Positions 57,018 to 64,000 of a DNA stretch of 64,000 bases are shown here, in pieces. The DNA is taken from NCBI GenBank assembly GCA_014529385.2, contig CM043969.1, positions 67,154,676 through 67,218,675 on the forward strand, given 5' to 3'. A program made the position numbers and the translations under genes. How positions within the stretch are numbered: the stretch's first letter is position 1; each line of letters begins with the position of its first letter. The stretch is from Adiantum capillus-veneris (Eukaryota > Streptophyta > Polypodiopsida > Polypodiales > Pteridaceae). Under the pieces are notes generated by a model. It made no database searches and had not been told where the DNA came from. It worked only from the letters and a program-made list of their open reading frames with translations.

Positions 57018-58639
57018 CCTGCAACGAGAAAATTCTCTCCGAAAAAGAGCTCACCAGCACCTACAATGCTCATGCAAATCCATGCATAAAATCTCTCGCA
57101 GTAGTGTAACCACACTGTGCTCCACAAATGGCAATGATGCAAATCCCAAATGCCAAGTGTACGAGGCTCCTGTAGAGTAAACCAAGCTCCTGTATGGCTG
57201 TAAAATATGGCTGCAAATCAGCCCCAAAACAGCCCCAAAATTCAGCTCTTAAACAGCTGCATAAACAAGTCACAAACGTGTCCCAGATCAGCCTACAATT
57301 GAGCCATACATGGACACCTGCAAAGAGGAAACAATGGCTGAAAATTCAGCGCCCAAATAAGCCCTTAAACCTACCTGTAAACTTGTAAACCTGTTGAAAA
57401 ACCTCAAGCCATTAGTGCTCGAATCCGGCTACCTAGCTCGTAGCCACACAAGCATACATCACAATATTCACTTCTGTGAGTGTGCCAAGATAATTGTACG
57501 CCTGTCAAATCGTGAGCTAATCACCAAGCCCACACTGTGCGGTATCGATGCATACACACGCACAAATCTCCCACCTGCAGAGAACACCGCACGCAAATGC
57601 TGAGTGCAACTCGTAATCTCTACCTAGATTGCATAAATGATGCGCATAAAACTCCTGGGAAAATTTCACCAGAGTTTCGACGCACAATGGCTATCAACAC
57701 AAAATAACCATTGTCCTACAAGCTCAATACAATGAGCAATCAATGCGCATCAAACTACACTCAACATACATGCATAATCTCTGCAAACCTGTGTCCAATA
57801 AATGCTCACAAATAATACCACAGGTGACCATACATGTCATCCACAACTAACCTCTGCACTTGCTCACAAGATCTACTGCTCACCACATAAGCATACATAG
57901 AGCATTACCCGCTCAAAGACCATGTATGCAAGCCACAACACTGCACAAGAACCACTCAACTGCAACTGGCAACACCTGTGGGAGTACTAGACTCAACCTG
58001 TACCTAGGAGTCAAACCCGATCTTGTAACACCTCATATGTGCCTGCTACCTGCAGTGTGCACGGGTAAGCTGTCTACAGCAAAGAAAACAACAGAGCCCA
58101 AAACTGTCCTGAAAAACAATCTCTGTGTTTTTAATTTCAGACCCACCTGCACTTCAAATCAGAAAACAATTCCTTCTACAAAGTTGTAGACCTTGAAGCC
58201 AGATCCGTTTTGAACCAAAAAGTTTTGGAATCGGAGCTTTGTAGCTCAAGTTATGAGAAAAACAGTAGACTGTTGTAAAATTGCCAAAAACTGAACGACT
58301 TTCTTCTGTGCTTCTTTGAGCTCATAGAAAGGCTCAACTCACTTCCCACCTTGATGTGTGAGCTGAATGCATAAATCTCACAATGCTTCCATGTCTATGG
58401 AAGCTCCAAGCTCCAATCTGTCGTCGATGTAGCCGTTGCAAAGCTTGTCGAGAAGAGGAAAGATGTTGTACACAGTGGGCTGATCTCTAGAGGAACTGTG
58501 GACTGATTTGTGAGCACTAGAAAGCTCCTGAGAGCTCTCCTTCAAGCCTCTGTATGGATTTCCACAAGCCTCCTCTATTTCTTTTCTCAGATTTGTGACC
58601 TCTCCGCCATAGCCGACGAGCCATCCATCTACGCTCTCA
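57018..58639 (-). other. Internal region of the small copia element, no clear gag
   Basis: Close to the primer site the frame 58,378-58,716 reads GWLVGYGGEVTNLRKEIEEA and then CGNPYRGLKESSQELSSAHK, protein-like but not recognisable as gag. The rest (57,018-58,377) has short frames only. Gag must be either very diverged or replaced by captured DNA. Confidence 0.4.
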
Positions 58640-58659
58640 CACCTGTCGCTCTGATACCA
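58640..58659 (-). other. Primer-binding site, initiator-Met tRNA type
   Basis: On the minus strand TGGTATCAGAGCGACAGG begins two bases after the 5' LTR end. Its first 12 bases are the consensus plant copia primer site. Confidence 0.9.
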
Positions 58660-58661
58660 AT

Positions 58662-58851
58662 TGAAGGGGATCGGAGAGCACCACAGACGGAGAGTGAGAG
58701 AGAGAAGGAGACACACGACACATAGATATGGGTGGGGAGACTCAAAGAGTGAGCAACCCCCTATACACTTATGCTATGTATAAGGTATACAAGTCAATGG
58801 GCGCCCAGACTCTGGGCGTCGGGGCAAGGCACAGGCGCCTATACCCCAACA
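58662..58851 (-). repeat. 5' LTR of the small copia element
   Basis: 190 bp, about 95% identical by eye to the copy at 56,187-56,374. It contains no obvious TATA box apart from TATACATAGCATAAG-like sequence. Confidence 0.9.
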
Positions 58852-59650
58852 ATGTCAACGTATAATATCCACTCCATCCATTAAAATTCTTGTAGCAAAC
58901 TGAACATTGGGAAGATGAGGATGCATCTGAAGTAGACGAGGGAACCAACTCTGGATGCATGACAAGGTGGCTAATGTGTGTCCCTTGTACAGGTGTTGGA
59001 TTCACTCGTTGTGTCAGATTTTGAACGTCAGCGGTGAATGCATTTCTCCATCCGGACTTGTGAGAGTTAGGGTGTCTGGGTGGCTATAGAAAACCATGTT
59101 ATTTTTGCATCTTTCTCTGCCAATTGTGTCGTGTAAATATCCTTCTCTCTTTTTAATTGTAGGTTGGGGCCTTCCACTATCAATGCCAGCTCATCTCGGG
59201 TGAAAGTGACACAACTCTCCCTTAAATCATGAGTGGCAACAATTGTCTCCTTTGACGAGAAGTCTACTGGTCACTGTTGCACAAAGTGAACATATAACAT
59301 TTTTGCAAAATATAGCGCACAATCTGCATTGTGCAGGGGATGGCCATAAACCTCCAAATAAATCCTCTCAGCGTTTTCTTTGATCACATCATGGTTGCAC
59401 TTCAAAAACTTCCACCTTCCTTTCTTGATCTCTGCGTCCTCACATGGCCATATTGTCTTGATCATGTCCTTTGTCACTTCTTTATTGATCTCTTTCCATT
59501 GCATGTGGTTTGGATTTGCCCGTCGCTTGTTGTGCCAACATACTGTGTGCCAGAGACTTCATGTGATGAAATGCATTAACAACTGCTTGTTGTTGATCGT
59601 CATGCAGTGATTGGGTGCCAATATCTTGTTCTTCATCTCTTAGAGCTGCA
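58852..59650 (-). pseudogene. RING-finger gene remnant, 5' part, with coiled coil
   Basis: Minus strand. A splice-acceptor-like TTGTTGACTGCAG precedes LRDEEQDIGTQSLHDDQQQA (from about 59,648). After a frameshift the 59,271-59,504 frame follows (MQWKEINKEVTKDMIKTIWP). Past a stop come DELALIVEGPNLQLKREKDI and YTTQLAEKDAKI, a coiled-coil-like stretch. After another shift, GWRNAFTADVQNLTQRVNPT, LVPSSTSDASSSS and CSVCYKNFNGWSGYYTLT run to the copia target site, where the frame continues as CGHYYH at 56,181. CxxC-14-CxH-2-H...CxxC is RING-like. Likely a ubiquitin-ligase-type protein. Stops and shifts show decay. Confidence 0.55.
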
Positions 59651-59997
59651 GTCAACAAATAGACAAATATTCAATATCATTGGCAAATATATAATCTCAC
59701 GATTCAACAATCTCACAGATGCAGAATATAGCAACTTCTCATTCCCAAAAAAAGTATGCGGAATCCACTAAATCAAACCACAACAAATGCTACTAATTGA
59801 ACCACAAGGCAAATTTGAAATACTGACAGTTAAATGACAAATTTGAAATGACTAAAGATAATTGATTCAATTAGGTGAGCCATTTCAAACCAGATAATAC
59901 ACTTCAATAAAAAAAGGAATATCCTGGACAAGACATATGTATATCATAGAAATGTTTAAATCGGATAAAATGATGGTGCAAGTTCGATAAGTGGATG
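59651..59997. other. AT-rich spacer between kinase and RING frames
   Basis: Non-coding and AT-rich. It could be an intron if the kinase and RING parts belong to one gene, because a TGCAG acceptor-like end lies at about 59,649. It could equally be intergenic, since the kinase frame ends in a stop at 59,998. The sequence does not decide. Confidence 0.4.
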
Positions 59998-61420
59998 TTA
60001 GACAGGGTTAGGGTCTGTCTTTAAATGTTCTTTGAAAAATATCAACATGTCAGAAGCATTCCTTCTTTGGTCCCGCTCTTTTAACTTCATCCAACAATCT
60101 ACTTTAATCCGAATAGCCCTCATAACATCTTCGTCCAGGTGGTGAAAAACTTCTTCTGGAAAATAAACTTTTCTAGCTGCACTCCAAAAATCTGCTAGCA
60201 TGTTGAATAGGTAGCCCAATGCATAAATTTTGCTCGCTTTTGTGTATGCATCTGTGCACCATGGATCATATAGTTCGGGAGCAATCCATGGTCTCTTAGC
60301 CATCTCGGCATTCCTTGCTCTCTGTGCATTCAAAACTTCTTCATCTGACTGTGCGCTTGGATGCATTTGATGCACGCTTAGCTAGTGTTCTCAGTAAAGT
60401 CCAACATTATGTTGAACGGGTGCAGGTCACTGTGCACTATACCGGCCGAGTGGACAGCCGCAACATCGTCCATTAAGGCATGACAAATGGCTGGCATCTG
60501 CTCGATCACTACTTTGATCCACACCATGTCTATCTCACTCACATGAAGATTTGCTACAGGCAATGACCTCCAGCCGTGTTGTAGCATGTGCATGTGTCGT
60601 CTGAACAATCCATGAGCGAGCGATAAGCGACACATCATGTCGCCCACGGTACCCCCATTGTCGTATGGGAATATCGTGATCCAAAGAGCTTTGGTAGTAA
60701 ACCTAATGCACCTTACAATGGAGGGATGAAGCTTTTGCATTCCTTGCTGTGTCTGAAAGCTGTCAAATTTCGCCTCACTCCCTCCCTTGTAACATTTTCC
60801 CACATATGTAATGTGGTCTGGAAAAAATGAGATGCCTTTGATGGTGTACAATGTGCACACAGCAAAGGAGCCTGCTCCAATCCTCATATCTTCTACCAAG
60901 GCTGCGTGAGGGATGCCGACAAGATGAGTGAACTTTGCATTCAAAGCAGTGCGCATGATTGTGCCGGTGCCGCTAGCATCGGATCGACCTCCCAAAGCTA
61001 CTTGCGCATCTTGGGCCATCTTCAATCTCTTGGGTAAGGCTGCTTGGTCCTGCGCTTTCACACGCTTCATCTTTACCTTCTGTTCTTCCCACAATTTATC
61101 CCAGAGCTCTAATTTTGACATGTCGCAGGTAGGTGGATATCTTCCTTTAAGTCTCTGCAACATACTTTCATATTGTCCAACACTGTCCTAACCTTGTGGT
61201 GTGGGTCAAATTCTCGTATCCTTGCTGGAAGCAACAACTTGTATTGGCCTTCAAGTCGCAACATGTGCTCTGTGTTCTCCCATATAGCACTAGTGATGTC
61301 TTTGATGTAGACATCACTTTCACTAGTCTGCTAGATGCGATCAGCTACACATGATGAGATTGCCAAAATACATTCTTTACGAATGGCACGTATAATACAT
61401 CTCTTTTGATTTGGCGTCAT
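59998..61420 (-). pseudogene. Protein kinase gene remnant
   Basis: The minus-strand frame starts MTPNQKRCIIRAIRKECILA at 61,420, meets an in-frame TAG at 61,331-61,333, and continues through ENTEHMLRLEGQYKLLLPAR to a frameshift near 61,160. The 61,163-60,378 frame then gives a kinase N-lobe: glycine loop IGAGSFAV, candidate lysine YVGKCYK, and catalytic loop HSDLHPFNIMLDF. A second shift leads to the 60,375-59,998 frame with WIAPELYDPW and TKASKIYALGYLF (C-lobe). The metal-binding DFG/DWG segment between the two is missing, so it would not be catalytic even if translated. Related plant kinases act in signalling; the substrate is unknown. Confidence 0.75.
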
Positions 61421-62200
61421 ATTTGCACTGGACAATAAAAATAGCATATCAAATATAAATTCATGGTTGTGAATGATACTAACACTCTCACACTATCTCA
61501 GGTAAACTCTTAACCACCACTTGAAGACTTTAACAAATGTGCAAGGAGATATTGATAAAAATTTAAAATAGTCTTCACTTAAAATTTCAATCTGTTACAC
61601 GTGTAAAATGCAGTTCAAACAAGTGGTTTATAAGAATTTAATTTAGATCAAACAATACATATTAACAGTTTGGCACATTTCAGCAGATATTGAATTTTTA
61701 ACTTATATTTTTCTATGTGCGCACATACTAATTCAAACAAAGCACACACCAACTTAAAAACTTCAAAAACATTTAAAACATTGGAAGTATACAAATTGGA
61801 CTAGCAAATTGTGTTCACACACTTTTTTACATAGAATTTATGTAAATGTAGCAATCAAAAAGCGATGATAATTGATGCTCTTTAAAAAGATACAAAAGAA
61901 TATTTAACATGAAAATTGTGTGCATTTATATTTTTTTATAGAGAATTTATGTAAATGAAGCATTAAAAATAGCGATAATGCTTGAGAGTCCTTTAAAAAG
62001 ATTAAAAAAGAATATTTAACATGCAATTTGTGTACAAATACTTTTTTACATATAATTTATATAAATGGAATATTTCAAATAGCTATGATTGATGAATAAA
62101 GTATTCTTTTGAATATGATTAGCTAGTATATAATTTCAAACGAACAGTTAAAAACAACAAAATCAAACAATTCATACATTTTGTATATAAAATACTCTTC
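61421..62200. other. AT-rich gap upstream of the kinase remnant
   Basis: Very AT-rich. An approximate direct duplication is visible: TTTTTACATAGAATTTATGT near 61,825, a TTTTTTATAGAGAATTTATG variant near 61,930 and TTTTTTACATATAATTTATA near 62,042, each followed by AATG.AGCA-like and AAAAAGAT.AAAA.GAATATTTAACATG sequence, period about 110. No gene. Confidence 0.5.
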
Positions 62201-62202
62201 AC

Positions 62203-62600
62203 AGCCGCGTTACCGACCAAGTATTTCATATACTTTAATACTTAAAAAAATTAAATGCACATGAATATACAAATTATATGACGTTCGTACGGTTGGGTTA
62301 ACTACCTAAAGGCCACATTTATGCAAAAAAACAAACGGCACTCTATTAGTCGCGTTACCGACCGAGTGTCGCCTGAATCTAAGGAAAAAAAATGGCTTGC
62401 ATACGAACATCATGTAGCCACGTTACTGACTGATGTCCATATGTTTTTTGGGAAAGGGGAAGAGAAGTTGACTTACCATAAGGAAACTAGATTCGCCGCA
62501 TTACCGACGTAGTACCCAGACAGTAAGCCAATTACCCTCCACAAGGACACCATCTTCCCCGCATCACTAGGTGATGCCCCCGTGATAAGCACTGTTCCAT
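62203..62600. repeat. Diverged tandem repeats of about 70 bp with a GCGTTACCGAC core
   Basis: Cores: GCCGCGTTACCGACC (62,204), GTCGCGTTACCGACC (62,349), GCCACGTTACTGACT (62,417), GCCGCATTACCGACG (62,495) and CCCGCATCACTAGGTG (62,559). Spacings are about 65-78 bases, with one double-length gap. Units also share an end such as AAGGAAACTAGATTC or AAGGACACCATCTTC. It lies between the kinase remnant and the right inverted arm. Confidence 0.65.
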
Positions 62601-62836
62601 AGAATAGCTTACACACACACACTCCCATTTTGTGGTAAGGTACCTTATTATTGACGTGCAATACGACAAAAGACACGCTACCACATAACGCATACACACA
62701 CACACACAACACATACCCGGATCGTGTTGTCAGGTACTCTATTGCTTTCGTGCACTGCGATGCAGAGCATGCTCCCACACGACCCCCTCACTCCCTCTCT
62801 CCTCACTCCTCTCAACGTAGCTGTAAAGGTGGTCGA

Positions 62837-62886
<50 letters not shown>

Positions 62887-62937
62887 AGATGAAAGCAGGA
62901 AGAAATAACACCCAACGGCCCCGATCGGGCCCGCATA
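62601..62937. other. Spacer with (CA)n and (CT)n
   Basis: Short (CA)n runs at 62,612-62,622 and 62,693-62,708 and a (CT)n array at 62,841-62,883. No gene. In the minus direction this is the stretch just downstream of the right-arm TATA box. Confidence 0.6.
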
Positions 62938-63480
62938 TATATAATTCTGTGAGCCCGCCGGGCTTTTCAGTATTCTCGGCGGGCCCGTAGGGAAAATGAA
63001 AAACCCCGGCGGGCCAGCCAAGAATATTGAAACAGCCCAGTGGGAATTTAGTGGGTTTGCAGGTCGCCCTTAACCAGGTTCTGTGTGATTATGTTTAGTG
63101 TAATCATAAAAATGTGTCAATAAGACCTTGTGATCACACAAAATTTATCGTAATTACGTAAAAAATAAATCCCTGATCATCAAACTGGCAGAAAAATGGG
63201 TAAAAACTAAAGTTTGTACTGACTTTTTGAACCTTGAGTGTAATCTAAGGTCTTTGACCCCGAGCTAAAGAACACCCTTGTATCACAAAATAACCTTACT
63301 GCAAAAAGTTACTATTTCTGACAGTTTTTCTAAATCTTTCGGTGCCATGATGTTTAGAATCTTATAGAGCTTTCAAAATTGAATTAATACAAGTTTTGTG
63401 AAAAATTTCCTAAAATAGTAAGTTTTTGGTCACCCGACCCGTCTAGTTTTGACCGTTTCGACAAACTACACCCGTACCCA
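62938..63480 (-). repeat. Right inverted arm of a large element
   Basis: Reading the minus strand inward: AGGGATTTATTTTTTACGTA, then GCGACCTGCAAACC, then a hairpin of GGCCCGCCGGGGTTTTTCAT with its partner around CTACGGGCCCGCC, then a TATA stretch (AATTATATATATG). The order and many bases match the left arm (54,120-54,745) in inverted orientation. Similarity is strongest over about 250 bases nearest the interior and weaker outward. Confidence 0.65.
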
Positions 63481-63650
63481 AATTTTGAAAAAAATACATT
63501 TCCGGACGCCGAGGGATGCTAAATATGCAGGTACTCGGCATTATGTACCTTAGCTCCAGCTTAGTACAGCAATTTTCAGCATTAATATCTTATTTAAATT
63601 GCCCGTCTTAGGTTAAAATTAATTTTCCTAACGTTTGTGAGAGGAGCACC
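63481..63650. other. Unassigned sequence before the terminal LTR
   Basis: No gene. It probably continues the outer, more diverged part of the right arm, or the end of a gypsy interior. Confidence 0.35.
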
Positions 63651-63756
63651 GAGGCTCGGGGGCTATGTGGGAACAAGCCACAGGCCACTGCAGGCTTGAG
63701 ATAGCAGGAGAGCACGCCCTCACCCACAGATGAGGCTCGTAAGGTACTTTCCCAGC

Positions 63757-63800
<44 letters not shown>

Positions 63801-64000
63801 GTGAGTTAGAAAAGCAGTTTGGACACTTGCTAGCAATGCAACTAGCACTGCCTTGCATGAACTTAGTGCTCCTCTAGATGCATTTAGCAGCAGAGGTCAA
63901 CCTCTCTAGCTTGAGAAAACTATTTAAGGGCATGCTGAAACACACACAAACACATATATGCTCACACACACATACTCAGTACATACACACACACACACTC
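63651..64000 (+). repeat. Polypurine tract and start of an LTR running out of the window
   Basis: GAGGCTCGGGGGCTA (63,651-63,665) followed by TGTGGGAACAAG is the pattern seen at the 3' end of many plant gypsy elements. A (GA)n array lies at 63,759-63,797, a TATA-like CTATTTAAGGGCATG near 63,921 and (CA)n runs near the end. The LTR is cut by the window edge. Confidence 0.5.

Larger units (their letters stand above)
56182..58856 (-). mobile_element. Small gag-only copia element with ATGTC target duplication
   Basis: LTRs of 188 and 190 bp at 56,187-56,374 and 58,662-58,851 start (minus strand) TGTTGGGGTATAGGCGCC and end GATCCCCTTCA. They differ at about eight bases plus one 2-base indel. ATGTC flanks both sides (56,182-56,186 and 58,852-58,856). 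On the minus strand the order is 5' LTR, Met-tRNA primer site, gag-like sequence, zinc knuckle, protease remnant, polypurine tract, 3' LTR. Integrase, reverse transcriptase and RNase H are absent. The LTR start and polypurine tract match Copia-1, so the two share a lineage. This fits the class of terminal-repeat retrotransposons carrying only gag. Confidence 0.9.

Noticed and set aside
53714-63666. LTR-D and the terminal 63,666 LTR as the two ends of one element
   Set aside because: The LTR starts differ (TGTTGGAGTTC against TGTGGGAACAAG), so they do not form a pair.

Overview
This window looks like nuclear DNA from a land plant with a large, repeat-rich genome. It holds Ty1/copia elements primed by initiator-Met tRNA, Ty3/gypsy elements with a chromodomain or an Asp-tRNA primer site, a hAT fragment, a Helitron and long (CT/GA)n arrays. 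Non-seed plant or gymnosperm is a guess; the sequence alone does not settle it. I see no intact host gene, tRNA, rRNA, CRISPR array or prokaryotic feature. Nearly every long reading frame is a decayed piece of a mobile element.

Layout. 1-2.55 kb: unassigned DNA, then LTR-A. 3.0-7.5 kb: a nearly full but inactivated Tork-like copia element (Copia-1). 7.6-12.1 kb: a reverse-strand copia scrap, a degenerate coiled-coil gene holding a nested hairpin, an unrecognised reverse-strand gene remnant and a 31-bp minisatellite. 12.6-18.3 kb: the 3' end of a chromodomain gypsy element and its very long LTR. 18.6-33.6 kb: three copies of one unusual gag family (called X here), two on the minus strand and one on the plus strand, with LTR-B and a second copia fragment between them. 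One X copy carries a small internal inversion. 33.6-40.4 kb: non-coding DNA, LTR-C with its primer site on the minus strand, and a gypsy pol fragment.

40,834-50,509: candidate minus-strand Helitron with both termini, split by a structurally complete non-autonomous gypsy element (41,973-48,025, target duplication CTCAT). That element's 5' LTR in turn holds a 452-bp inverted-repeat insertion. 50.5-53.7 kb: short tandem repeats, then LTR-D with an Asp-tRNA primer site.

54.1-63.5 kb is the most interesting part. Two diverged inverted arms, each ending inward at a GGGCCC hairpin and a TATA box, enclose three things. The first is a hAT fragment (BED finger plus dimerisation end). The second is a minus-strand gene remnant encoding a protein kinase and, further on, a RING-type zinc finger. 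The third is a small gag-only copia element (target duplication ATGTC) that landed inside the RING finger. Ignoring the insertion, the RING reading frame continues across the target site. The window closes in what looks like another gypsy 3' end and LTR.

All positions were read by eye. LTR ends without a target duplication are approximate.
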